Assembly (NCBI RefSeq): GCF_001029505.1
Contig: NZ_LEKH01000007.1
Span: 62,001-126,000, forward strand
From: Rubrobacter aplysinae
GTDB lineage: Bacteria > Actinomycetota > Rubrobacteria > Rubrobacterales > Rubrobacteraceae
Length of the DNA stretch: 64,000 nt
Direction: 5' to 3'
Shown: piece after piece, positions 33,607 through 41,770 of the stretch
Layout: each line of letters opens with the position of its first letter
How positions within the stretch are numbered: position 1 is the first letter of the stretch
Made by a program: the position numbers and the translations under genes
Notes under the pieces: model-generated
The model's database searches: none
Told to the model about the DNA's origin: nothing
Seen by the model: only the letters and a program-made list of their open reading frames with translations

Positions 33607-34040
33607 GTACCGACCGAACTAGTAGCACAGGATTTGACTGGCTAACAAAAAGGAATTCCGATAGCGAAACCGACACGAGAGCTCCTTCGAGCGTGCCGGA
33701 GAAGGAGAATGAAGGTCCAAGCGAAAAGGACTCCTCTAAATCCTCTAAAGAGCCCCCCCGTCCTTCGCAGAGGGGTAACGCAAAAAGAAGTAACACACCG
33801 CGAGGGAAAACGGGATCGGCGCCAAAAAAGGGAAAGGCATCCAAGAGCAGAAATCCAGATTATGATCTTATGGGGGTTTATATCCGGAAGGAAGTCCGAA
33901 GACAGATTGATCGAGCGATAGCTGCTCGGAAGGCATCCGAAGAGAAGGTGCAATACAGTGATCTCGTTGAGGGGCTAATAGTCGAGTGGTTAGATAAGCA
34001 AGGATTTCCGCCAGAGTCAGAGGAGTCCGAAAATCAGTGA
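33603..34040 (+). CDS. parB: Small ParB-like/centromere-binding protein (probable ribbon-helix-helix)
   Basis: 145 residues. The first 85 are charged and disordered (Ser, Lys, Glu, Pro). The end LMGVYIRKEVRRQIDRAIAA, then YSDLVEGLIVEWLDKQG, has the strand-helix-helix pattern of ribbon-helix-helix DNA-binding proteins used as partition adaptors with small ParAs. The ATG overlaps the parA stop. I start at 33603, not at an in-frame codon within parA. Likely binds the repeats on both sides of the locus and represses the promoter. Confidence 0.8.
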   Translation: MSTDRTSSTGFDWLTKRNSDSETDTRAPSSVPEKENEGPSEKDSSKSSKEPPRPSQRGNAKRSNTPRGKTGSAPKKGKASKSRNPDYDLMGVYIRKEVRRQIDRAIAARKASEEKVQYSDLVEGLIVEWLDKQGFPPESEESENQ

Positions 34041-34046
34041 TTTTAG

Positions 34047-34082
34047 TTAACTGATTAAGCAATTGTCTGATTAATCAGTTAA
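34047..34082. repeat. Inverted repeat downstream of the partition genes
   Basis: TTAACTGATTA (34047-34057) is an exact inverted copy of TAATCAGTTAA (34072-34082), with a 14-base spacer. The words match those upstream of parA. Candidate second centromere site; it could also be a weak AT-rich terminator. Confidence 0.5.
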
Positions 34083-34203
34083 TGGGCACTGGATAGAGCA
34101 AGCCACACATGTTTGCTTTGGGTACTGGTCCTGAACATCGCATGCACGCGTCTTGAGTCTGCAGAAGACCAGGAAGTAGGGGAGAGGAACAAGCCTAGAT
34201 GCT

Positions 34204-34938
34204 TCATCCGACCGCCCGGACCCTTTGTGCCACGGGACCGCGCGAGCTCGAAGCGGGCTCGTAGAGGACGTACTCGCCGGACTCCAGCTCCCGGTCGTCC
34301 CGGATCTCGGAGCGGTGGAAGAATACGTCGCCGCCGCCGGGCCGTACTATAAACCCGAAACCTTTCTCGGAGTCGAAAAATTTAACTTTTCCCGGCTCGC
34401 CGGTGGCGCCGGCTGCGTGTGTGCCGTGATCGACTTGCCAGCCAGTACCCGCGGCCTTTTCCGGTCCTCCAGTCGCTGCATCCGCTGCGTCATTGCCGCC
34501 GAAGATCGAGAAAAGATCCGGGCTCTGTGCAGTATCTCCTGCGGGAGCTGGTTTGAGGATGATCCGGCAGGGCTCTATGACTACCCGGACATCACTCACA
34601 CCGTCGAACCCTTCGCGGAAGCGGGGATCGTCGGCGACCGCCGGGTCCAGCCACAACCCGTAGCCCTCCTCGCCCTGGTCCAGCACTCCCTCGAAGACAC
34701 TCACCGGCTTATCCAGTGTCTCGGCTTCGCCGGACGGGGTGGAGGGGGCCTCCCCGCCTCTGGGGCGCATGATCCGGTTGCGCGAGCGGAAAGACTGTAC
34801 CGAGGAGGACGTGGTGCCGAGAGCGGTCCCTATCCACTCGTCCGAACGGCCCTGTGAAACCCACTGCTCTATCTCGGTGCGGTGCTTCGAAAGCGAAATA
34901 CGCCTACGCTTACCGCCGGCGTGCTGAGAGTGTTGCAT
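34204..34938 (-). CDS. Cold-shock domain protein with N-terminal HTH
   Basis: 244 residues. Residues about 15-60 form an HTH-like unit (EIEQWVSQGRSDEWIGTALG, TTSSSVQSFRSRN). The middle is acidic with DPRFREGFDGVSDVRVVIEP. The C-terminus is a cold-shock domain with RNP1-type GKVKFFDSEKGFGFI and DVFFHRSEI. A good GGAGGTC site precedes the ATG. Usual cold-shock proteins are about 70 residues, so this is a fusion, perhaps a regulator that binds both duplex DNA and single strands. It is convergent with the partition genes and divergent from the helicase. Confidence 0.8.
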   Translation of the reverse strand: MQHSQHAGGKRRRISLSKHRTEIEQWVSQGRSDEWIGTALGTTSSSVQSFRSRNRIMRPRGGEAPSTPSGEAETLDKPVSVFEGVLDQGEEGYGLWLDPAVADDPRFREGFDGVSDVRVVIEPCRIILKPAPAGDTAQSPDLFSIFGGNDAADAATGGPEKAAGTGWQVDHGTHAAGATGEPGKVKFFDSEKGFGFIVRPGGGDVFFHRSEIRDDRELESGEYVLYEPASSSRGPVAQRVRAVG

Positions 34939-35080
34939 TAGACCTCCGCGTTGGCGCCCAAATGATTGCCCGATAAATACTCGTCAATAATACTCGCCAG
35001 TACATAGTAACGTACAGGACTGATACTGGACTGCACGGATGGCGAAACTATCCTTGAAAATCGCCATATAACCGGCATTA

Positions 35081-35128
35081 GCAAGGGTAGACCGTGGTGG
35101 ATAAGCAAGGGTAGACCGTGGTGGATAA
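35081..35128 (+). repeat. 24-bp tandem duplication spanning the helicase start codon
   Basis: GCAAGGGTAGACCGTGGTGG plus ATAA occurs at 35081-35104 and again exactly at 35105-35128. The second copy contains the GTG start of the helicase gene; the first contains an equivalent GTG that runs six codons in the same frame and stops at TAG (35112). Confidence 0.9.
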
Positions 35129-37217
35129 GCCCAACACTACCCGCAGCCTCGACGATACCTTAGAGGCCGTAGACGCTCTCTTCGCCGCCGATGGACCTCT
35201 CGCGGAGATCAAGGACGGCTACAGTCCGAGACCTGAACAGATCCAGCTCGCCAAGGAGACTGCGAGAGCCGTCCACGGCGCGGACACCCTGCTCGGGGAT
35301 TGCCCCACGGGTGTAGGAAAGGGACTTGGCTACCTTGCGGGTGGAGTGCTAGCCGGAGGTAAGCTGGTGGTCTCCACGGCCACTCTCGCGCTCCAAGCGC
35401 AGCTCCTTAACCAGGACCTGCCGCTACTGCGTAAGGCGGTATGTAGGCTCTACGGCTACCCGGAGGAGGAGGGCTTCTCGTTCGCCGTGATGAAGGGTAG
35501 ATCTAACTATCTCTGCATCAACCGCTACGAGAGCACCCTGCAGCAGCCCGGTATGCTCGACGGAAACACCCTCCAGGACCTCATAGACTTCCGCGAGTCC
35601 ACCGAAACTGGCGACAGGGAGGACCTCCATAAACCCGTACCCGCCAGCCGGTGGCTCGAGGTAGCGTCAGATGGCGAAGACTGCGCTCCAAATGCGTGCA
35701 GTTTCCGAGAACAATGCTTCTACTATGCTCACCGCGACAAGGCCGCATCAGCGGACGTGATCGTGGTCAACCACGCTTTGCTTCTTGCGAATGCCGCCTC
35801 CTACGGCAATATCTTCGACGTCGGAGGCCGTCACCTAGTCGCGGACGAGGCGCACCGTCTCGAGGAGGTTATGGGGGAGGCCTTCGGCCTCAAGGTGTCA
35901 AACTGGCGCATCAAGTACGCCATGCGCCAGGCGCTCAAGAAAAACGAGGATCTGAAAGAGTACACCGACCGGGCCGAGTCCGCCGGTGACTTATTCTTCG
36001 AGGGGCTGCGTGAAAACGTCGAGCTTGGCTCCGAGGAAGCCGCCCCATCCTCTTACTCCACGCTCTACGATTCGCTTCAGTCGGTAGAGAGGCTTCTAAG
36101 GAACGACCCGCGCGAGGAGGCGAACAACCTCTCGTTCATGGTCATGCGGGTGCGAAAGGATCTCAAGGCGTTCTACTCCGATCCTCTCGCAAGCCACACT
36201 TACTCGGTGGTTGCCGGCAGATCGACAGATCCCAGGCGCAAGCCATACCCGGAGCTGCGTTCGTGGCTGATCGAGACCGGGGAGGTTTTCCGCGACGAGG
36301 TGCTCGGTCTGTTCGCCGATAAGGGCAAGGTCCTGGTCTCTGCGACCTTGGCCTCCTCGCGCAAAAAGGGCAGTGGGGGAGAATCCAGGGGCTCTTTCAG
36401 ATACGCCCGCGAGCGGCTCGGCCTAAGAGAGGAGGACCTCGAGGCGGCTCTGAATGCCGAGAATGCCGAGCTGGACGAGGACGGGTTGCCGGCCGGAGCG
36501 TGCCCGGCCGGTGAGATAAGGGAGCTGGCATCGCCGGAGATCTTCGACTACTCCCGGCGCGCGCTGATCTACACGGAGCCCGCCAGCAACAATACGGATA
36601 AGCCAGCAGCCGACCTCGACACCGTACGCCGCACCGAGGAGCTCGTAGAGATCGCGGGCGGCAACACTCTCGTCTTGCTCTCTACCTCGCGCGCGGTGCG
36701 GGCTTTCCAGGAGAACTTCGAGACCGATTATCCGGTCAGATTCCAGGGAGAGGACTCCCCTGGAAGACTGGTGAAGTGGCTGCGCGAGACCGAAGGCGGA
36801 GTGCTAGTGGGCACGCGAATGTTCTGGGAGGGTTGTGACGTCTCGGGTGAGGCTCTTGGCTGCGTGGTCATTGATAAGGTACCTTTTGCTGCCCCGGACG
36901 ATCCGGTAATAGCCGCCCTGGTATCCCGAGCGGGCAAGGATTGGTTCCGCTCTGTTACTCTGCCGAAGGCTCAGGTCGCGCTCAGGCAGGGCGCGGGAAG
37001 GCTAATGCGGACGGCCACGGACAGAGGCGTGATAGCCCTGCTGGATCCCAGGATAAACACCAAACCCTGGGGCAAGGCGGTGATGAACAGCCTGCCCGGT
37101 GCGCCGATTACCGACTCCATCGAGGACGTGCGCCGACTCTCGGGTACGTACTTCGGCCACAGAGGATCAGCCGGCCCGGAGCCTACGGATCGCCGGGACG
37201 ACCGCCGCCGGGCGTGA
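35118..37217 (+). CDS. DinG/XPD-like DNA helicase
   Basis: 699 residues. Motif I is LLGDCPTGVGKGLGYLAGG and motif II VADEAHRLEEV (about 241). Four cysteines between them (one after SNY-L, then C-x4-C-x5-C around EDCAPNACSFREQC) fit the iron-sulphur cluster of DinG/XPD helicases. Later motifs FWEGCDVSGEALGCVVIDKVPF and QGAGRLMR-type near the end complete superfamily 2. DinG unwinds D-loops, R-loops and damaged structures. The start lies inside a tandem duplication (35081-35128), with only a weak AAGGG site. Confidence 0.88.
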   Translation: MVDKPNTTRSLDDTLEAVDALFAADGPLAEIKDGYSPRPEQIQLAKETARAVHGADTLLGDCPTGVGKGLGYLAGGVLAGGKLVVSTATLALQAQLLNQDLPLLRKAVCRLYGYPEEEGFSFAVMKGRSNYLCINRYESTLQQPGMLDGNTLQDLIDFRESTETGDREDLHKPVPASRWLEVASDGEDCAPNACSFREQCFYYAHRDKAASADVIVVNHALLLANAASYGNIFDVGGRHLVADEAHRLEEVMGEAFGLKVSNWRIKYAMRQALKKNEDLKEYTDRAESAGDLFFEGLRENVELGSEEAAPSSYSTLYDSLQSVERLLRNDPREEANNLSFMVMRVRKDLKAFYSDPLASHTYSVVAGRSTDPRRKPYPELRSWLIETGEVFRDEVLGLFADKGKVLVSATLASSRKKGSGGESRGSFRYARERLGLREEDLEAALNAENAELDEDGLPAGACPAGEIRELASPEIFDYSRRALIYTEPASNNTDKPAADLDTVRRTEELVEIAGGNTLVLLSTSRAVRAFQENFETDYPVRFQGEDSPGRLVKWLRETEGGVLVGTRMFWEGCDVSGEALGCVVIDKVPFAAPDDPVIAALVSRAGKDWFRSVTLPKAQVALRQGAGRLMRTATDRGVIALLDPRINTKPWGKAVMNSLPGAPITDSIEDVRRLSGTYFGHRGSAGPEPTDRRDDRRRA

Positions 37218-37410
37218 AGTAGCGCCGGAACACCTCAAGGGCCAGTGCTGCCCACACCCCGAGTAGCACCAGCGCGCCCGCAAGCCACGTGATAAGAGTG
37301 GTTACGGAGCCTGACGCAGGTGCAGTGAGCCCCATTAGCAACAGCGCCGCCGACATCAACAATAAGGCAAGGGCCAGCCTGTTTGCCGAGAGGTGTTTAA
37401 TACCGGGCAT
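37183..37410 (-). CDS. Two-helix small membrane protein
   Basis: 75 residues with two hydrophobic helices (about 12-30 and 37-58) and a Pro/Gly/Arg-rich tail. Its 3' end overlaps the end of the convergent helicase gene by 35 bases. No motif. It is downstream of the gene at 37449 and may be its operon partner. Confidence 0.55.
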   Translation of the reverse strand: MPGIKHLSANRLALALLLMSAALLLMGLTAPASGSVTTLITWLAGALVLLGVWAALALEVFRRYFTPGGGRPGDP

Positions 37411-37448
37411 CTCGATGCTCCACTTCTCTATTCTTATGCCACAGGCGC

Positions 37449-38135
37449 TTACAGATAGCGCACCTCGTCCTCGGGCATGTACTGTGGCTCCTCAATCTCC
37501 TCCTCGACCGCGCGGCTGTTCTCCCAGATCGCCAGCTTCTCGTCGTGGGTGAGCTTGCGCGGCGGATCATCGAAGGTCCAGTGCTCGGCGGCCATGAACT
37601 CCTCGAAGGTCTCTTCGGGCTGCTCTTCGTCCTCGCCGGTTAGCCGCTCGAGCTCCTCGTCGATATCCTCCTTTACGTGGTGCTCTCTCGGCGTAAGTCT
37701 CTCTACCTCGTGGGGAGGGAGACGGCTGGCGTGAAAGCCACCCTCTCCGGCCGGGTACAGCGCCCAGGTGCGGATCTCCTCGACCATCTTCGGCACGTGG
37801 TACTCGGGAGCGGTCTCGGAGACAGTGTTGGTCAGCACGACATGCGCCACGTCGCCCGTCTCGGCCACAGCCCCTGATAGCTTGCGGTACAAGAGCCTAG
37901 CCATCACCCGCTCGGCCTCGTCGTCCTGGCGAGAATAGTCGACCTGGCCGGTCCTCTCGTTACGCAGCATCATCGTGGACCAGCCACCACGGGACAGCCT
38001 GTCGGAGCGGATCTCTATGTGGCCCACGCCGGTCACGCACTCCTCGGCGGCCTCTATCATCCCGGTGATGGACCGGGTCCTCGCCCGCTTGCGCGCGCTC
38101 TCTTTTTCTCTATCTTCTGTCATGCTGGTATTCAT
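37449..38135 (-). CDS. Acidic protein of unknown function
   Basis: 228 residues from ATG 38135, which follows AAAGGAG; an in-frame start at 38204 lacks a site. Central beta-like segment GVGHIEIRSDRLSRGGWSTM and AHVVLTNTVSETAPEY, then a highly acidic helical end (EDIDEELERLTGEDEEQPEE). Soluble, no membrane helix. Family not recognised. Confidence 0.65.
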   Translation of the reverse strand: MNTSMTEDREKESARKRARTRSITGMIEAAEECVTGVGHIEIRSDRLSRGGWSTMMLRNERTGQVDYSRQDDEAERVMARLLYRKLSGAVAETGDVAHVVLTNTVSETAPEYHVPKMVEEIRTWALYPAGEGGFHASRLPPHEVERLTPREHHVKEDIDEELERLTGEDEEQPEETFEEFMAAEHWTFDDPPRKLTHDEKLAIWENSRAVEEEIEEPQYMPEDEVRYL

Positions 38136-38245
38136 TGTAGCGGCTCCTTTCTCGTGATCTTGAACGTTCTTATGGACTCGGCTCACGGTCGACCTGGAAG
38201 TCACAGAGCGGGGTAGCGCAGGTACTGCATGTTCGCAACCGGATA

Positions 38246-38309
38246 GGCCCCGGCGGTCCAGCTTTGGCTACCACATGGTAGGCCGGGAGCTATCCATACC
38301 GCCGGGGCC
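38246..38309 (-). terminator. 12-bp perfect hairpin upstream of the 37449-38135 gene
   Basis: GGCCCCGGCGGT (38246-38257) and ACCGCCGGGGCC (38298-38309) are exact complements. The 40-base loop has a smaller TACC-acat-GGTA dyad. It lies in the 369-base gap 38136-38504, which otherwise shows no gene. Either the end of the upstream message or a leader element; no T-run. Confidence 0.45.
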
Positions 38310-38504
38310 GGTCTCAATGGCAGGTGAACAGTTGTCCCAACGAGGCTTCGCCGTGGGAGGTCCTTTATCCTTCACCAGCTCGCGCACGGAGCCGGAGTTC
38401 ACGTCGGCGGAGCGCGCCCTGGCTGGAGGTGAGTCCGTGGTAAGCATGTCGTTTGTCCCTAGATGTAGCTCTCGTGCTCCTCGCCTAGCTTCTCGCTGTG
38501 TCTA

Positions 38505-38756
38505 TCAGTGGTCTTTTTCATTCGAACTGCCGGTATGCAGCGGGATAACCACCCGCAATATAGTAAGAATCGCAAACGGCATGCTCAGCACAAGTAGGAC
38601 CCACATTAACTCTGTTGCCCAACTCTCGAAGAGTCCGTTACCAAAGAACCTCCCCGCAACGAGGTACACACCACCTACCATTACAAGCCCCGCCGCGCCT
38701 ACCGCCAAAATGGTGCCAAAGAACGCGAGCACACCTTTCAGAGCTTTGTGCTGCAT
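38505..38756 (-). CDS. Small membrane protein with two helices
   Basis: 83 residues from ATG 38756 after a strong GGAAAGGAG site; a longer frame to 38855 overlaps the neighbouring gene. Two hydrophobic helices (about 8-30 and 42-68) and a short polar tail. Unknown role. Confidence 0.6.
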   Translation of the reverse strand: MQHKALKGVLAFFGTILAVGAAGLVMVGGVYLVAGRFFGNGLFESWATELMWVLLVLSMPFAILTILRVVIPLHTGSSNEKDH

Positions 38757-38820
38757 AGTTATCTCCTTTCCTCCTTTTCCGCTCCGCTCGACGTTTACTG
38801 GGCTGCTAATCACAGACCAT

Positions 38821-39174
38821 CTAGTCCAGGAGACTCGCGTTGCCTTCAGCAGCAAGCCTCAATAGTGTCTGCCCGTGACAGATCTCCGGGCTATAGAGCG
38901 TGAGTGGTGTGCCGTCCTTTGGCGCGCACCAACAGGCCAGTACCGGACTAGGATGCCAGAGGAAAAGCCGGAGCGTTTCCAAGTCGATATTCTCCCGGGC
39001 ATGTAGCTCGTAGAGCTCGAGTACTTTTGGAAGGTCGCCGTCGCGGCCCACCTTGTACGGGTTAGCGTAGGGGCTTTCAGGTAAGTGGTAGCGAGGCATT
39101 GCACGCCCGACATACAACTCGTAGGGGACTTCCGAGAGTACGTATACGACGCTCCCGGTTTGTTCCTTAGCCAC
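38821..39174 (-). CDS. DUF4326-type protein
   Basis: 117 residues. VVYVLSEVPYELYVGR, SPYANPYKVGRDGD, then LACWCAP and CHGQTLLRLA are the typical words of DUF4326 (YVGR, NPF, CWC, CHG). The domain is common in phages and plasmids and its activity is unproven. The paired Cys and CHG may bind a metal. The start overlaps the upstream nuclease-like gene by eight bases, so it belongs to the same operon. Confidence 0.8.
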   Translation of the reverse strand: MAKEQTGSVVYVLSEVPYELYVGRAMPRYHLPESPYANPYKVGRDGDLPKVLELYELHARENIDLETLRLFLWHPSPVLACWCAPKDGTPLTLYSPEICHGQTLLRLAAEGNASLLD

Positions 39175-40327
39175 CCTTCACCTCCCGCAAGGACTCCGAG
39201 TAGGTCTCTGAGATAGCCCCGGCCTCCCTGAAGGCGGCGATCACGTCGGCCTGACCGTCCTTACCAAGTCCGCTGGAGAGCGAGGTCTTGGTCACGGTGA
39301 CCACCTGGGCCATGGTCTCCTCGGGCAGATGCTCGAGGAGTATGGCGTATGCTTTTGCGGAGTCTATGTTCTCCCGGCGGGTCTCTACCACCTTTAGCAC
39401 CTTGCCCTCGGTGGTGGATACCTCTCTGGCGTAGACGTAATCTTGCAACGCCTGGCGCGTCTTTTTTGCCGCCGCTTCCACCGCCTGTAGCTGCTCCCAC
39501 ATCCTTGCGGCGCGCCGGTCGGTTAGCTCTTCGGGCGGGCCGTCCATTATGGCCTGTGCAGCACCTGCGATTGCCGGGCAATGAGGAAGTGCGAGGCAAT
39601 GTTTACAATGGCTTCCCTCACGGTACACCGGCTCACCCTGCCGGGCCTTCTCTACCCGGCCGGCTATACGGGCGAGCTCCCGGTCGGCTGCTTCGAGATC
39701 CTCGCGCTCTAGGGTGTGGGCGTGCAGATCCACGGAGCCGTCAGTACCGATACGTCCTATCTGTATCACTGCTTCGTCCCGGCTGAAGGCCCTGGCTGCG
39801 GCGAGTCCCAGAAACCGGAGCTGGTGGTTGTCAGCGGGGTGGGGGACCTCGCCCCGGCCCGTTTTCCAGTCCGTCACCACCACGCGGGTATCCTCGACGG
39901 CAACCACGTCGGCTGTACCGGGTATCGAGCCTTCGGGAGCGCCCGAGTAGTCGCGGTGGTGCTCGCCTTCCAGTAGCCCAGCCTCTCCGGGTACTCCCGC
40001 TAGGGAAGCGGGGGAGAGGTAGAGCCCTAGCTCGGTGTAGAGGGTGCTGTAGACGTTCGGGCGGGACGTGTCCATTATCTTTCGGGGGTCCAGCTTGCGG
40101 CAGACGGCCGCGGCCTCGTGGTCTGAGGGAAGTAAGCATTCCTCTTTCTGTAGCAGTGCGGCGATGTACTCGTGGACGGCCGTGCCGCGTTCGGCGGCTT
40201 CACCGGTGGTCTGTACGTGTTTGTGGGCCTGGGAACCCGGACATGTGTCCGCGAGCTCCAGGCGGCTGGCTGTAAGCTGTGGCTGGCTCATGGCACTATT
40301 CATGGTGCTGTTCATGTTGTTCTTCAT
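39167..40327 (-). CDS. PD-(D/E)XK nuclease (DUF2800/RecB-like)
   Basis: 386 residues from ATG 40327, with AAGGAG upstream. The nuclease core is seen as RGTAVHEYIAALL (motif with His and downstream acid), GTADVVAVEDTRVVVTDWKTG (D and DWK of the PD-(D/E)XK site) and a HCKHCLALPHCPAI cysteine cluster that may hold an Fe-S or zinc site, as in Cas4/AddB-type enzymes. The C-terminus has a helical linker and a small end domain. Such proteins work in phage or plasmid recombination, often beside a single-strand annealing protein like the one suggested at 41771. Confidence 0.82.
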   Translation of the reverse strand: MKNNMNSTMNSAMSQPQLTASRLELADTCPGSQAHKHVQTTGEAAERGTAVHEYIAALLQKEECLLPSDHEAAAVCRKLDPRKIMDTSRPNVYSTLYTELGLYLSPASLAGVPGEAGLLEGEHHRDYSGAPEGSIPGTADVVAVEDTRVVVTDWKTGRGEVPHPADNHQLRFLGLAAARAFSRDEAVIQIGRIGTDGSVDLHAHTLEREDLEAADRELARIAGRVEKARQGEPVYREGSHCKHCLALPHCPAIAGAAQAIMDGPPEELTDRRAARMWEQLQAVEAAAKKTRQALQDYVYAREVSTTEGKVLKVVETRRENIDSAKAYAILLEHLPEETMAQVVTVTKTSLSSGLGKDGQADVIAAFREAGAISETYSESLREVKGG

Positions 40328-40413
40328 GGCACTCTCCTTATGATGGTGGGTCTTATGAATCCGGTATATGGACGGTGAGGATGGTGCGAGTTGCAGGGAT
40401 ACGCCCGACACGG

Positions 40414-40950
40414 TTAGCAGCCCGGTGAGCCAGCGCCCACGCCATTGCCTCTATCGGTCAGGGCGCACTGCTGCGGCCCAGACAGGCCCCAGATCCCGAC
40501 GCCCCGGCTGCGAGCTTGTTGCTGGATGGACTCGAAGAGGGGCCTGTCCGCCGTGTTTGGCTCATAGAAGAGATCTTGAGATAGGCCGAGCTCCAGCAAC
40601 AGTTCTGCGTGGAGCCTCTCTCGTCCGGGAGCGGAGACGTTGCCAAGGAGCCTCCCGTAAGGATCAACCATCTCCTTTCCGAGCGTGAGCCGTACTTGCT
40701 TTCCTTCTAGCTCTCTACTGGTGAAGTTCGTAGCTTGTGCTGACAGAGGCTGTGAGCTATCCGTTTCCGGCGCGTCCACGCCTATTAGCCTCAGATCACT
40801 CTTACCGTCTATGGCGGGCTGTATCTCCACCGTGTCGCCATCCAGAACCCTGGTGACGGTTACGGTGCGGCTACCGCCCGGTTGGCCGGACGCACCGGTG
40901 TCACCGGCCGACTGGGCGATCTTCTCTGCCTCTGTCTTGCCCCGCTCCAC
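40414..40950 (-). CDS. Thermonuclease (SNase)-like domain protein, probably truncated by an amber codon
   Basis: 178 residues from GTG 40950. VTRVLDGDTVEIQ, LRLIGVDAPETD and YGRLLGNV are the calcium and active-site motifs of staphylococcal-nuclease-type enzymes, which cut DNA and RNA, usually outside the cell. The GTG is preceded two codons earlier by an in-frame TAG, and before that the same frame encodes a lipoprotein signal peptide (40954-41130). The natural product is therefore probably a 238-residue lipoprotein nuclease, interrupted here or read through. The C-terminal part ends with a Cys-containing Gly/Ser tail. Confidence 0.8.
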   Translation of the reverse strand: MERGKTEAEKIAQSAGDTGASGQPGGSRTVTVTRVLDGDTVEIQPAIDGKSDLRLIGVDAPETDSSQPLSAQATNFTSRELEGKQVRLTLGKEMVDPYGRLLGNVSAPGRERLHAELLLELGLSQDLFYEPNTADRPLFESIQQQARSRGVGIWGLSGPQQCALTDRGNGVGAGSPGC

Positions 40951-40953
40951 GGC

Positions 40954-41130
40954 CTACTGGACCCCATCCTGGGCCTCTTCTATGCCGCCGGAGCATCCGG
41001 TGGCTAACACAATGAAGATGCCTAGTAGCAGGTACGGGAGGACCCGCCAGATTTTAGGGTGTCCCGACCGGGTTTTTACCGAGGCGCTGACCCTACAGCG
41101 TCGATTCGGGGTTTCATCATTTTGTCTCAT
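40954..41130 (-). other. Lipoprotein signal peptide frame cut off by amber stop from the nuclease
   Basis: ATG at 41130, preceded by GAGGAG, gives 58 codons ending in TAG (40954-40956). The peptide contains a basic start, the hydrophobic LPYLLLGIFIVLATGC lipobox and a short SGGIEEAQDGVQ stretch. Reading straight on in the same frame leads into the nuclease (AVERGKTEAEK). A CAG to TAG change would explain it. Confidence 0.75.
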
Positions 41131-41190
41131 CGGGTTCAGCTCCTCTCCTAGATTCGCGGGGCGTGCCTCATGGGGCTCATGCCAGGAGTT

Positions 41191-41721
41191 TCATGTCAGA
41201 AGGCTCTGCTGGAGGGGCTCGCCGGAGTGTCTGCCGTGGTCCTCCTCGGGAGCGGCAGGGCTCTCATCGGCCGGAGTCTCGTGAATAGACCGTGTTCCGG
41301 CGTCAGGTTCGGAGTTCCCGTCCCGGATCTCCTGCTCGCGGACTGTCTCATAAAGGGCGAGGGCCGACCTCGACCACTGGCGCATCGTGCGCTTGAAGTC
41401 GTCCACGGTCTGCTCTTCCAAAGCGTCCGAGATCTCCTGATGCTCCACGGACATGCTCTCGAACACGGTGATGGCCGCCGGGATGGAGGGAAGGTGTCGG
41501 GTGGCTGTACCCTCCCTCGCGGCGATCCTCCCGGCTACGAAGCGGACTAGCTCGCGCAGGAGCTCCTTTTTCAAGAGGAGATCGTGGTTATCTGCTACGG
41601 CTTCAGCGAGTTCCGGGGCTAACTCCGCTGCCGGCTCGCAGTGCAACCGGTCCCGGTCCTCGGAGAGCGCCAGATATATCCCGGCCTCCCTGAGCGCGAA
41701 GTAGGTCTCGTAAGAGTCCAC
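41191..41721 (-). CDS. Protein of unknown function with TubC-like N-terminus
   Basis: 176 residues, GTG start with AGGAGG upstream. The first 60 residues (LREAGIYLALSEDRDRLHCE, then LAEAVADNHDLLLKKELL) have the spacing of the TubC_N docking fold, often found at the start of plasmid primase- or replication-linked proteins. The rest is helical, then a disordered acidic tail. No catalytic motif is visible. It is encoded near the nuclease and the annealing candidate and may be an adaptor. Confidence 0.55.
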   Translation of the reverse strand: MDSYETYFALREAGIYLALSEDRDRLHCEPAAELAPELAEAVADNHDLLLKKELLRELVRFVAGRIAAREGTATRHLPSIPAAITVFESMSVEHQEISDALEEQTVDDFKRTMRQWSRSALALYETVREQEIRDGNSEPDAGTRSIHETPADESPAAPEEDHGRHSGEPLQQSLLT

Positions 41722-41770
41722 CTGGCGAACCTCCTAGACTTCGCTAGCTTGCCTAACCTTTCTGGCTTCC

